Positions 23,299 to 31,808 of a stretch of DNA of 31,808 nt are shown piece by piece. The DNA lies in IMG/VR virus record IMGVR_UViG_3300030090_003432, positions 1-31,808 of that record. One strand, 5' to 3'. A program made the translations under genes and the position numbers. The stretch is from a virus. Position 1 is the stretch's first letter; each line of letters begins with the position of its first letter. The notes under the pieces are model-generated. The model saw only the letters and a program-made list of their open reading frames with translations, was not told where the DNA came from and did no database searches.

Positions 23299-26095
23299 AT
23301 TTACTGGTTCGTTTATATTGTCTGGTTCAACCCAGACATTTATAGGTAGTTCCGACTTTCAAGGAAGTGTTACTGCTAGTGGCGACATTAGTGCAAGTGG
23401 TACTATATTTGCTGATAAATTTCAATCTGCTGGTAGTAATAATGAAATATCTTTTGACGATGATTTATTCGTAACAGGAAATATAAGTGGTTCTGTAACC
23501 TCAACAGGTTCATTTGGTAAAATAGTTATAGATGATGATATTGATTTGGTAGAAGACCAAAGAATACATTTTGAAGCAGATAGAGGAACTTACATTGAAT
23601 CACACGCTTCAGACACATTTAGAGTGGTTGTTAATGACCGCCAAATGTTTTTACTAGACGAAGATACTGGTAATAGAGTTGTATTCGGTAATGGAACTAA
23701 AGTTTTTATAGGTGCTAATAATAATAAAATACCGACGGCATCTTTACATATTGGGGGAGATATATTTCTCAGTGGTTCAAATGGTAACGTAACTGCAAGT
23801 GGTAACTTCAGTGGTTCATTCACTTCAACTGGTTCGTTTGGTCTTATTCAAGCTGACGGAAGTGGACTAAGTAATATACCTAAAAGTGCTATAGTAGGAC
23901 AATTAGGAATTTTTGCTCAGACTGGTTCTGCTCAAGCCACAACTAACGATTTACAAGTAAGTGGTTCACTCAAAATATCCGGGTCAACTCTCACCGTAAA
24001 CACATTATTAACATCATCAACAGCTATCAGTACAAATAACATAACAAATGGTTATCCTACTTCTAATCCATGGGGTGAAAGTTTAGAAGGAAGTTATTTT
24101 AATAACTTTGATAATACATCACACGTTTCAGAAATATTAAGATTTATGTCAGGTGTTTTAAGTCATTCATTAGATGTGGCAGATGCATCACCAAATACAA
24201 AAACATTTGGAAGTATAGATACAAATGAAAATAATCTAGGTTCTACTGATACCGTTGAAGGTTATGTACCTACAAACTATACAGACTTAAACAAACCTAC
24301 TTTGAATTATTTAGTAACAAAAGGTTGGGCTAGTGTAGGTTCAGAAATATTTTCAGGCATTTCAGTTTATCACGATAATGGTTCAACTTATTCTGTTGAT
24401 TTCGATTCTAATAGTGGAGGTTCAACAAATATAAGTTCATCAGCAGATAGTGAGTTATTTGGTTTAGGAGGTTTGACGAGCGGAGGAGCCACAGAGTTTA
24501 AAGTACGAGTAGTAGCTACACAATCATTTAGTGATATACCAAGTGTACCTAATCCTTCATCTTCGAATACATTTACTACACAATCTAATTTAGATTTATC
24601 AGTCGATTCATTTACAACTTCAGATGGTCTTACGTTAGCTAAAATTAATACATCTCAACCGGCTGTGATACCGGCTGCATTTCAAGATGGTAAATTTGCT
24701 GATGTGGGAGGTTCTACGATGACAGGTTCGTTGACAAGAAAATATCACGCCTCAGAAACAAGTTTCACAAGTGTTTCTTCGAGTGGATATTATAATTTTC
24801 ACGGATTAGCAGTAGGTATAGCAACTGGTTCCGGAGTATTTAATTTCAATGACGGTACAGACAAAAATAGATTTTGGGCTCCTGTAGACCAAATTGAAAG
24901 TGATATAGGAACAAACTCATTAGCTGATGTAGGTACAACTCACAAACCATTGACTGCAACATCTCGTAGTTTAAGTGGTGCTCCTTATATGTTAGATGGT
25001 ACTTATGAAGTCTCAACTAAAATTACAGGATTGTTCAATCCTTTATATGCCGCCTCAACAACTTTAGTAGATATGTCAACTACTTCAGTTGGTGTAGGAA
25101 GTGTCTCAATAAGTGGAGACGTGGTTTCCACAAGCGGAGGAACGGTTCAAACGAGTGGTAAAGTGTTTCAAAGTGATGGGACGACTGCTGTAGATAGTGG
25201 TGTTCCGAGATATAATGATATCGTAATAGTTACTGGTTCAATAACATTTGATAGTGGTAATGATGATAATATTAGTCAAACTGGTTTCGGTGATACTACG
25301 TTTGGAATAAGAACAAAAGCTAGAAATAAAGCTAGTTCTCAATCTACATTAGACACTCAGACTATTTTGTATCATTCAGCTAGTACATTTGACCAACCTC
25401 ACGAGAGCGGTAGTTTAGGAGTATATGGAAGAGCTCAAGGATACGACGGAGGAGCTTTAACAGGAACAAGTGAGGCATTCTCAGGTGAAGATTTTAGAAT
25501 CGTACTTGATAATAACGTTTTAGGATTCAATGGTTCAGCTTTCAACACGAGTTATGCTATCAATACTTTAGGAATATATGATTTACAAGTAAAACCAGGT
25601 TTCTTAGTAGACCCAGGAGGAACTTATAGATATTGGTATTCATCAGGTTTCGGTAATGCTGCTACTTACAAATACTATATTAGAAGATTTCAGACAAGTG
25701 GAACTAAGACTTCGATGACACTTGATGTTGGTAAAACATTAGTAAATTGGAATTCGTCAACAGATGGAGTTGCTGTAGGATTGATATTTAAAAGTGCCGC
25801 TAGTGGTAGTGGAGTAAATAGTACACAAAGTACAGCTAGATTATATGACCCTAGTCCTCTTACAAGTAATTTGATAGAGGCAGGGGTAAGTGCTGACAAC
25901 TTTAAAAATCCTTTTACAGACGATTTAGATTTGTATGGAAATACAGGAGGTAGTTTATCTTCAACTCAATACACTATACCAATTAGAAATGCTGACGGGA
26001 TATTTTTAGATGATTCAGATAATGAATTATATGTAATATTAAGATACAAAGGTGATGAGGCACCTGTAACATCAATAAGTTTAGGATTTAGTTAG
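23264..26095 (+). CDS. Large fibre or appendage protein
   Basis: This 943-residue protein begins inside the end of the zinc-finger ORF. The N-terminal MALIDSKQLNPRFTGSFILSG and modules near 75-90 and 185-205 (SGSVTSTGSFGKI, SGSFTSTGSFGLI) recur in the following genes. GSGLSNIPKSA near 203 also resembles common fibre linkers. The rest, from about 240, is a long Ser/Thr/Gly/Asn-rich, probably all-beta region with aromatic residues (for example GTYRYWYSSGFGNAATYKYY) and no cysteine. It is probably a virion surface protein involved in receptor contact. The exact appendage is unknown. Confidence 0.82.
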   Translation: MALIDSKQLNPRFTGSFILSGSTQTFIGSSDFQGSVTASGDISASGTIFADKFQSAGSNNEISFDDDLFVTGNISGSVTSTGSFGKIVIDDDIDLVEDQRIHFEADRGTYIESHASDTFRVVVNDRQMFLLDEDTGNRVVFGNGTKVFIGANNNKIPTASLHIGGDIFLSGSNGNVTASGNFSGSFTSTGSFGLIQADGSGLSNIPKSAIVGQLGIFAQTGSAQATTNDLQVSGSLKISGSTLTVNTLLTSSTAISTNNITNGYPTSNPWGESLEGSYFNNFDNTSHVSEILRFMSGVLSHSLDVADASPNTKTFGSIDTNENNLGSTDTVEGYVPTNYTDLNKPTLNYLVTKGWASVGSEIFSGISVYHDNGSTYSVDFDSNSGGSTNISSSADSELFGLGGLTSGGATEFKVRVVATQSFSDIPSVPNPSSSNTFTTQSNLDLSVDSFTTSDGLTLAKINTSQPAVIPAAFQDGKFADVGGSTMTGSLTRKYHASETSFTSVSSSGYYNFHGLAVGIATGSGVFNFNDGTDKNRFWAPVDQIESDIGTNSLADVGTTHKPLTATSRSLSGAPYMLDGTYEVSTKITGLFNPLYAASTTLVDMSTTSVGVGSVSISGDVVSTSGGTVQTSGKVFQSDGTTAVDSGVPRYNDIVIVTGSITFDSGNDDNISQTGFGDTTFGIRTKARNKASSQSTLDTQTILYHSASTFDQPHESGSLGVYGRAQGYDGGALTGTSEAFSGEDFRIVLDNNVLGFNGSAFNTSYAINTLGIYDLQVKPGFLVDPGGTYRYWYSSGFGNAATYKYYIRRFQTSGTKTSMTLDVGKTLVNWNSSTDGVAVGLIFKSAASGSGVNSTQSTARLYDPSPLTSNLIEAGVSADNFKNPFTDDLDLYGNTGGSLSSTQYTIPIRNADGIFLDDSDNELYVILRYKGDEAPVTSISLGFS

Positions 26096-26097
26096 AT

Positions 26098-27516
26098 ATG
26101 GGATTAATAGATTCAGGTTCAAAATCGAATAGACTACTAGCGAGTAGAAGATTTACAAGTACGGATATTAAGACTGCTCAAGAAGCATTTACCTCTGTAC
26201 TAGATATACAAGCGTCTGAAGTTTATACTCAGGGTGATAAAGTTCCATCATCTGGTTTACCTTTTAGTGGTAGTACACAACAACGTTCGTATTATTCAGA
26301 TGGTGATAATATTTTATTATATTACTATCGACAAAGATTGACAAAATCAAATGTTGATAGTGATGTATTTTTCTTTATGGACCCAACGGGTAGTAACTCT
26401 GGTGTAACACCTCAGTTGATTCAAGATGACCAACAAACTAATTTTATATCACCAAAATATTCTGTATCATCATTAGCTAACTCAACGACTGAAGATGCTC
26501 CTCCTGGATATGGTGTAAAGGTATTCAAATCAACTTCTGAAAATAGTGGTTCTTTAGGAGATGGTGATGTAGTTTCAGCTAATGATTATCAGTTTGATTA
26601 CAAAACTGGTGTATTACAATTTGATGCTAATAAACCTGGTTCGAGTGATATAGTTTATATGACAGCCTACCAGTATGTAGGTACCACATTAGAGACAGGT
26701 GTTAATATATCTGGTGATGTTAGTTCGTCATTTACAAGTACAGGTTCATTTGGTAGATTAGAAATAGCAGGAAATTCTAATTTAGTTGGTAATTTGACAA
26801 TTGGTGGTAATATTACGATTGGTGACGCAGATACAGATTCAATAGCAATATCTGCAGATTTAAGTTCTAGTTTGATTCCGAATGCTGATGTTACGTATGA
26901 TTTAGGTACAAATAGTAAAAGGTATCAGTTCGGTTACATAGAATCAGTATCGAGTACAAATATTACTGCTAGTGGTGATTTATCAGTCGAAGCAACAGCA
27001 TCACTAGGAAAAGTCGTAGCTGGTGATTTGACTGAAGAAATTTATGTATCAGTAATAGACCCTGGTAGTGGTAATAGATACGTTTTTGAAGGTGAAGTTA
27101 CTCCTAATTTTAGTTTAGATGAAGGTAAATCTTATAGATTTGATTTATCAGATAGTTCAGTTGATGGTCACCCATTTAAATTTAGTCAAACTGAAAATGG
27201 AACACATGGAGGAGGAAGTGAATACACAACAGGAGTATATTCAAGTTCAGCAGACCCTGGTTCAGCTAATTCATTCATTGAGTTAAGAGTAGATAAAGAT
27301 ACTCCGAATCATTTATATTATTATTGTTCTCAACACCCTGGAATGGGAAGTAATGCTTTAATATTGAAGAACGATTTGACAAATTTACACCTAGTGAGTG
27401 GTTCTTCAGTATCAACAGGTTCATTCGGAAAATTGATAGGTGATGGTTCTGAAATAACAAATCTCAACGAGGAAGACCCGAATGCTATAGCTTTTGCGTT
27501 AGCATTAGGAGGATAA
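26098..27516 (+). CDS. Fibre-like structural protein with cupredoxin-like domain
   Basis: This 472-residue protein starts two bases after the previous stop. Residues 1-200 include a domain opening MGLIDSGSKSNRLLASRRFT. Residues 205-310 carry fibre modules SSSFTSTGSFGRLEIAG and LIPNADVTYDLGTNSKRY. Residues 314-425 look like a cupredoxin-type beta-barrel: YRFDLSDSSVDGHPFKFS with His358, and YYYCSQHPGMG with Cys410, His413 and Met416, the same kinds of ligands as type 1 copper sites. SVSTGSFGKLIGDGSEI follows near the C-terminus. Actual copper binding is not shown and the barrel may be used only as a stable fold. Confidence 0.83.
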   Translation: MGLIDSGSKSNRLLASRRFTSTDIKTAQEAFTSVLDIQASEVYTQGDKVPSSGLPFSGSTQQRSYYSDGDNILLYYYRQRLTKSNVDSDVFFFMDPTGSNSGVTPQLIQDDQQTNFISPKYSVSSLANSTTEDAPPGYGVKVFKSTSENSGSLGDGDVVSANDYQFDYKTGVLQFDANKPGSSDIVYMTAYQYVGTTLETGVNISGDVSSSFTSTGSFGRLEIAGNSNLVGNLTIGGNITIGDADTDSIAISADLSSSLIPNADVTYDLGTNSKRYQFGYIESVSSTNITASGDLSVEATASLGKVVAGDLTEEIYVSVIDPGSGNRYVFEGEVTPNFSLDEGKSYRFDLSDSSVDGHPFKFSQTENGTHGGGSEYTTGVYSSSADPGSANSFIELRVDKDTPNHLYYYCSQHPGMGSNALILKNDLTNLHLVSGSSVSTGSFGKLIGDGSEITNLNEEDPNAIAFALALGG

Positions 27517-27532
27517 GATTTATGAAAAATGT

Positions 27533-27540
27533 ATATTTAT
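27533..27540 (+). promoter_or_regulatory. Candidate late promoter octamer ATATTTAT
   Basis: An exact copy in the 49-base gap before the gene at 27566, in the context GTATATTTATATATG, 25 bases ahead of the ATG. Confidence 0.5.
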
Positions 27541-27565
27541 ATATGATAAAGTTTAGGAAATTTTA

Positions 27566-27892
27566 ATGGCTAATACATTTAAAAATGCCACGGTAGTAGC
27601 AGCTTCAAAGGATGTAGATAATTATTTATACACAACACCGGCAGCCACGACAGCTATCGCTCACGCAGTATTTATATCAAATGTTGGTGACGAAACAATA
27701 CAAGCTGACTTAAAGTTATATGATGTTTCAGCTGCAACAACTTCGAGTATAATAACAAATGCTCCAATATTACCAGGGGGAACTTTTGTATTAGATAAAC
27801 CTTTAAATTTAGAAGCTTCAGATTCAATAGTGGTACAACCAAATGTGTCAGGAAGTACAGAAGCTATAGCTTCTATATTAGAAATTACTTAA
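27566..27892 (+). CDS. Small beta-rich virion-type protein
   Basis: This 108-residue protein starts after AGGA. It is rich in Ala/Thr/Val/Ile with alternating hydrophobic strands (AHAVFISNVGDETI, then DSIVVQPNVSGSTEA), which suggests a beta-sandwich. The LYDVSAATTS and ILPGGTFVLDKPLNL segments are typical of small phage head or fibre accessory proteins that coat a surface. It has no cysteine and no signal peptide. It lies among fibre genes and is probably a structural component. I do not recognise a specific family. Confidence 0.75.
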   Translation: MANTFKNATVVAASKDVDNYLYTTPAATTAIAHAVFISNVGDETIQADLKLYDVSAATTSSIITNAPILPGGTFVLDKPLNLEASDSIVVQPNVSGSTEAIASILEIT

Positions 27893-27904
27893 TAGGAGAT
27901 ATTA

Positions 27905-28150
27905 ATGGGATACATTGGACAAGACCCGAGGTTTAAACCTATATCATTGTTTGAATTTAATGATGATAATGATTTGACACCTACGGATAGATTTTTTCCC
28001 ATAGAAGACCCTCATTTTGAGTTATTAGATAATGGTCAAGATATTACGTTTAAAGCAAGTAATTATTTTAAAAGTGCAGGTGAGGTAGGTGATTTATCAT
28101 TAGACCCTGTAACTGGTGACCACGAAGCTGAAGATTTAATCGTATTTTAA
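27905..28150 (+). CDS. Small acidic protein of unknown function
   Basis: This 81-residue protein follows AGGAG by seven bases. It begins MGYIGQDPRFKPISLFEFND and is acidic, with several aromatic residues. The first residues (MGYIGQDPRF) resemble the N-terminal linkers of phage fibre-associated proteins, so it may be a connector or chaperone for the giant fibre gene that starts 13 bases later. That reading is weak. No domain is recognised. Confidence 0.7.
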   Translation: MGYIGQDPRFKPISLFEFNDDNDLTPTDRFFPIEDPHFELLDNGQDITFKASNYFKSAGEVGDLSLDPVTGDHEAEDLIVF

Positions 28151-28162
28151 TTAGGAAATAAA

Positions 28163-31100
28163 ATGGCAACAAAAAATATAGTCCCCAGAATTACTAACGA
28201 AGGAAAGTTAGGTAAACCAGATAAACGGTGGGCGCAAGGAAATTTTTCAACAGGAAGTTTTGGACTCATAAGTGGTTCATTGATTCCAGACGCTAAAGAG
28301 TCCCACGACTTAGGTACAGCAGCAAGACCTTGGAAAGAAATATTTGTCTCGACAAGTTCATTAAACTTTGTCAATCCTGCTAATGATAGTGTTATACAAA
28401 CATTAGCGGCTACAGAAGATGGTTTTGACTTTGGAGGAGCAGAAGTAAGTGGTTCCACAATCAGTGGTTCAAAATTACACGTTACAGGAGATGCTTTCAT
28501 TGGAGGTAATCTTACTTTAGGTGACGCTAATACTGATTCAATAGAAATTACAGCAGATTTAACTTCAGATTTGATACCTAATGCAAGTGATAGTTTTAAT
28601 CTAGGAAGTGAAACTCAAAGATGGAATGATTTATTTTTAAGTGGTTCAATTTCAGCTAGTGGAGGACCAGTAGATATTGATAGTGCTACAACCGTTGCCA
28701 TAAATAGTACTACAACAACAATTATTGAAGCCACTACAACATTGAGTGCTAAAGGAAATGGAGGAGCATCATTCGGTGATGATACAGGTACTTGGGAGTT
28801 TGATGGAGCAGGAGCTGTATCAGAAACAGGTATAACATCATTTAGTCTTACACCTTCAAGTACGGTTGATGTTGACGCTGGAGGCGCAATCACGATAGAT
28901 GGTACATCATTAACAATAGGAGGTGATGGTGATACAGAAGCTGTCAACATAACAAGTACAGATGGTGTTAGTGTAACAGGAGCTATTACTGGTTCAACTC
29001 ATATAAGTGCTAGTGGTAATTTATCAGCAACAGGTAATTTAGATATTGATGGTACAGGTAACATTCAAGGTGTTGTAACTCTACAAGACGCATTATCAGT
29101 AAGTGGAGCTATCACAGGTTCAGCTATAAGTGGTTCAACTGGAGCCTTCACGTCAATAGATGTTGATGGAGGTACTATTGATAACATCACTTCATTGACA
29201 GCTGGTGGTAATTTAGATATCGGTTCTCACGATTTGAGAGCAGCAACAATCACTGCTGATGGATTGACAAGTGGTAGAGTAACATTCGCTACAACTAATG
29301 GACAATTAACCGATGATTCAGATTTAACATTTAGTGGTGATACTCTAACAGCTACAAAGATTGGAGCATTCGAAGCCGCAGGAGCTATTGATTTCTCAGA
29401 TGAGAATATGACTAACGTAAATATTGATAGTGGAGCTATAGATGCTGTTACTTTAGGTACTAACTCAGCTGTAACTGAAGCACAAATAGACGATATAAAT
29501 ATAAATGGTAGTACAATAAAAGATTTTGCAACATTAAGTGGTTCATCAGCTGCTACAATTTCAGTAGGAGGAAACGTTACAGCAGGTGGAGGTACTTTAG
29601 GAGATATTAAAGTAGGAGTTACAGCTGACGGAGAAATTGATTCAACAGGAGCTATCACAATAGATGGTGGCACTGGTGTTACAATTCAAGAAGATGGCAC
29701 TGATATCATAGCTATTGATACTAATCAAGATGTATTGTTTAGTCGTACAGGAGGTTCATCTTCAGACCCTGATGTTGAGTTTGATGGATATACAAAGTTT
29801 GATGGTATATCAGAATTTACAGCAGATATTACCTCTAGTGCAGATATTAGTGGTTCGAGTACAGGAACTTTGACATTTGGTAATGCAACAATTACAAATG
29901 CATCAATTACTTCATTAGCAGCAGCTTTAGATGCTAATAATCAAAACATTACAAATATTGATATTGATAGTGGTACAATAGACGGAACAGACGTAACGGT
30001 CGGTTCTGGTAAAACACTTGACGTAAGTGGAGGTACACTCACATTAGCTAATGACCAGATAAGTGGTGATAAGATAAACGGAGGTACAATTGGTTCAGTA
30101 ACTATCTCACAATTAGCTGGAGCATTAGACGCTGACAATCAGAATATCACAAACATAGATATTGATAGTGGAGCTATAGACGGAGTAACTTTAGGAACCA
30201 ACTCAGCAATCACAGAAGCTCAAATCGATAGTATCAACATTGATGGTACAACGATTAAAGATTTTGCAACATTAAGTGGTTCATCAGCAGCAACAATTTC
30301 TGTTGGAGGAACAATAAGTGCTAATCAGTTGGGTACAGATGATGACCCAGTTACAGCTTATATAAACAATGGTGAAATTGATGGAACGGTGATAGGAGGT
30401 GAATCAGCCGCAGCAGCTACATTCACTACGATAAATGCTTCAGGAGATATTAGAACTGAAGGAAACGTCATAGCTGAAAATTACATTGTGAGTTCTTCTG
30501 TAACGCATATGACACAATCATTTAGTGAGGGTTCAACAATATTCGGTGATACAATAAATGATTCACATCAATTTACAGGTTCAGTTGAGATAACAGGTAG
30601 TTTTGTAGTTAACCCTCACGGGTCAAATTTAATCACTGGTTCAAAACTCACAATAGACTCAGCTGGAGGATATAGTGGTTCTTCAACTTCAATAGGTTCA
30701 TTTGGAAAAATAAATATAGCTAATGATACAATCAAATTAGGTGTTGACGCCGTTAGAGAAATTTCTTCAGATGGAGAACTTGTGATTGATGGTGGTACAG
30801 GTGTCAAGGTACAAGAGGGTGGTACTGATGTAATAGCTATTGATACTAATCAAGACACTTTATTTAGTAGAACTGGTGGTTCGACATCCGACCCTGATGT
30901 TGAGTTTGATGGTTATGTGAGATTCGATGGTTCAGTAGAAGCTGATTCAGGTATTGATGTGGATGGTAATATAACGGTAGACGGAAACATTACAGGTGAC
31001 CATGGTACAAACAATTTACAAATCACTTCAACAAATGCAGCTGTATTAGTTGAGGGTATTACATTTGATGGTAATAACGTAACTATTCCTGGAGACTTAA

Positions 31101-31808
31101 CGGTTCAAGGTGAACAGACAGCTGCTTCTAACGCAGAGTTAGTTGTTTCATCCTCAACGATAACGGTTGCCAGTGGTAGTACAGCTAGTGCTGATTTAGA
31201 CGGAGCAGGATTAAACTTTGGTGACGATGGTACTACAGCTAATTTTAGATACGTACATTCAGGTACAAAAATTACATCTAGTGTAGCTTTCGAAGCACCT
31301 TCAGCTACATTTGATGGTGGTGTAGATATTGATAATTTCAATATAGATGGAACAGAGATAGCATTATCAAGTGGAGATTTAACATTAAACGTAGCAGGTG
31401 ATGTCAATATCGATGCTGACGGAGGTGATTTTACTCTTACAGATAATAGTGTTCCTTTAGCAACTATAAATGCTAATCTAATAAGTGGTTCACATGCAGC
31501 AGACATACAAGTAGGTGGAAACGTTACAGCTTCAAATGCATTATTCAGTGGTCGTGTTGAAATAGATGGTGTGGTTGATATTGATGGAACGATTGATATT
31601 GATAACGATACGATTAATATAGACACGAGTGGAGCAGGAGCTATTGATTTTGGAGCAGCTTCAACCATAGTAACAGCCGCTGGAGACCTTACTTTAGAAG
31701 CAGAGGCTAACAACGCAAAAGTAGTTATTAAAGGCGACCACGAAAGTGGAACTGCTATACATCTTGATGGTAATGCAGCAGCAGGTTCTGTAATAGATGT
31801 TGATGCCG
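28163..31808 (+). CDS. Giant repetitive fibre protein (3' partial)
   Basis: An ATG at 28163 after AGGA opens a frame that I read codon by codon to the right edge with no stop, giving at least 1,215 residues. The N-terminal MATKNIVPRITNEGKLG is followed by two LIPxAxxxxxLG motifs (LIPDAKESHDLGTAARPW and LIPNASDSFNLGSETQRW), common in phage fibres. The rest is Ser/Thr/Gly/Asp/Ile-rich beta repeat (IDIDSG, ITGS, SGAIT). Internal duplications are listed as separate repeats. GSTIFGDTINDSH recurs from the two upstream fibre genes. It is probably a long fibre or appendage shaft. There is no visible enzyme motif. Many minus-strand ORFs over it are shadows. Confidence 0.88.
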   Translation, partial: MATKNIVPRITNEGKLGKPDKRWAQGNFSTGSFGLISGSLIPDAKESHDLGTAARPWKEIFVSTSSLNFVNPANDSVIQTLAATEDGFDFGGAEVSGSTISGSKLHVTGDAFIGGNLTLGDANTDSIEITADLTSDLIPNASDSFNLGSETQRWNDLFLSGSISASGGPVDIDSATTVAINSTTTTIIEATTTLSAKGNGGASFGDDTGTWEFDGAGAVSETGITSFSLTPSSTVDVDAGGAITIDGTSLTIGGDGDTEAVNITSTDGVSVTGAITGSTHISASGNLSATGNLDIDGTGNIQGVVTLQDALSVSGAITGSAISGSTGAFTSIDVDGGTIDNITSLTAGGNLDIGSHDLRAATITADGLTSGRVTFATTNGQLTDDSDLTFSGDTLTATKIGAFEAAGAIDFSDENMTNVNIDSGAIDAVTLGTNSAVTEAQIDDININGSTIKDFATLSGSSAATISVGGNVTAGGGTLGDIKVGVTADGEIDSTGAITIDGGTGVTIQEDGTDIIAIDTNQDVLFSRTGGSSSDPDVEFDGYTKFDGISEFTADITSSADISGSSTGTLTFGNATITNASITSLAAALDANNQNITNIDIDSGTIDGTDVTVGSGKTLDVSGGTLTLANDQISGDKINGGTIGSVTISQLAGALDADNQNITNIDIDSGAIDGVTLGTNSAITEAQIDSINIDGTTIKDFATLSGSSAATISVGGTISANQLGTDDDPVTAYINNGEIDGTVIGGESAAAATFTTINASGDIRTEGNVIAENYIVSSSVTHMTQSFSEGSTIFGDTINDSHQFTGSVEITGSFVVNPHGSNLITGSKLTIDSAGGYSGSSTSIGSFGKINIANDTIKLGVDAVREISSDGELVIDGGTGVKVQEGGTDVIAIDTNQDTLFSRTGGSTSDPDVEFDGYVRFDGSVEADSGIDVDGNITVDGNITGDHGTNNLQITSTNAAVLVEGITFDGNNVTIPGDLTVQGEQTAASNAELVVSSSTITVASGSTASADLDGAGLNFGDDGTTANFRYVHSGTKITSSVAFEAPSATFDGGVDIDNFNIDGTEIALSSGDLTLNVAGDVNIDADGGDFTLTDNSVPLATINANLISGSHAADIQVGGNVTASNALFSGRVEIDGVVDIDGTIDIDNDTINIDTSGAGAIDFGAASTIVTAAGDLTLEAEANNAKVVIKGDHESGTAIHLDGNAAAGSVIDVDA
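29410..30316 (+). repeat. Internal duplication in giant fibre (offset 738 bases)
   Basis: A segment of about 170 bases at 29410-29578 recurs at 30148-30316, exactly 246 codons later. Both encode NIDSGAID or DIDSGAID, LGTNSA, TEAQID, TIKDFATLSGSSAATISVGG. DNA differences are mostly silent or conservative, so the copies are under protein-level constraint. Confidence 0.85.
29653..30930 (+). repeat. Internal duplication in giant fibre (offset 1125 bases)
   Basis: About 150 bases at 29653-29805 recur at 30778-30930, 375 codons later. Shared protein elements are IDGGTGV, IAIDTNQD, LFSRTGGS and DPDVEFDGY. A different block lies between, so this is dispersed rather than tandem. Confidence 0.85.
29917..30183 (+). 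repeat. Short internal duplication in giant fibre (offset 198 bases)
   Basis: Residues LAAALDANNQNITNIDIDSG near 29920 and LAGALDADNQNITNIDIDSG near 30118 are near-identical units 66 codons apart, each leading into a new beta segment. Confidence 0.8.

Noticed and set aside
29410-30930. CRISPR-like or satellite DNA array
   Set aside because: The repeats keep reading frame, differ at silent sites and are unevenly spaced, as expected for protein modules.
28147-31713. Several minus-strand ORFs of 60-200 residues on the right
   Set aside because: All lie antisense to the continuous + strand fibre frame, which I read without a stop. Their Pro/Ser/Val-rich composition mirrors the repeats.
1-31808. 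tRNA genes or integration functions
   Set aside because: No gap holds a cloverleaf-sized structure with a TTCGA-type loop that I could recognise, and no integrase or att-like repeat is seen.

Overview
The window is one strand-coherent block of a T4-like myovirus genome. Every supported gene lies on the + strand. The DNA is AT-rich, and genes are packed with 1-35 base overlaps (TAATG, ATGA, GTGA) or gaps of a few bases. Head and neck genes match T4 gene products 17, 20, 21, 22, 23, 13, 14 and 15. The marine-type features (phage bS21, GSFGK/ITGS fibre modules, cupredoxin-like tail domain, DUF3008-like protein) suggest a marine virus, perhaps of an AT-rich host such as a SAR11-like bacterium. 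The host is inference. Shine-Dalgarno sites (AGGAG, GGAG) precede most genes, so the host probably uses them, and the standard bacterial code fits.

Layout. (1) 3-4953: a very large left-truncated multidomain protein with two nucleotidyltransferase-type domains, a zinc-ribbon protein and two small proteins. (2) 4955-8391: large terminase and portal. (3) 8452-16198: the prohead core module, with protease gp21, a scaffold-like acidic protein and about nine small proteins. Several of these begin with a short helix ending in a (L/I)xE site, like T4 capsid-targeting sequences. One ORF here is broken by a single in-frame TGA. A ribosomal protein bS21 gene sits just before the scaffold gene. (4) 16226-17887: major capsid protein, closed by a strong terminator. 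(5) 18021-22113: neck genes 13-, 14- and 15-like, then a second gp15-like domain fused to a fibre-like tail. (6) 22123-31808: fibre and appendage proteins built from shared beta-rich modules, ending in an ORF of more than 1,200 codons that runs off the right edge.

How it works together: terminase loads DNA through the portal into a prohead assembled on the core. gp21 then cuts the core and capsid proteins after (L/I)xE. gp13, gp14 and gp15 close the head and join it to the tail. The fibre proteins decorate the particle. An exact octamer, ATATTTAT, occurs in seven intergenic gaps ahead of gene groups and is the best candidate for the late promoter.

Most unusual points: the two-nucleotidyltransferase giant protein with possible protease sites between its domains, the family of candidate capsid-targeted proteins, the gp15 duplication and fusion, the TGA-interrupted ORF, the phage bS21 with a TTG start, and the orientation of the octamer, which is the exact reverse complement of the T4-type late promoter core.
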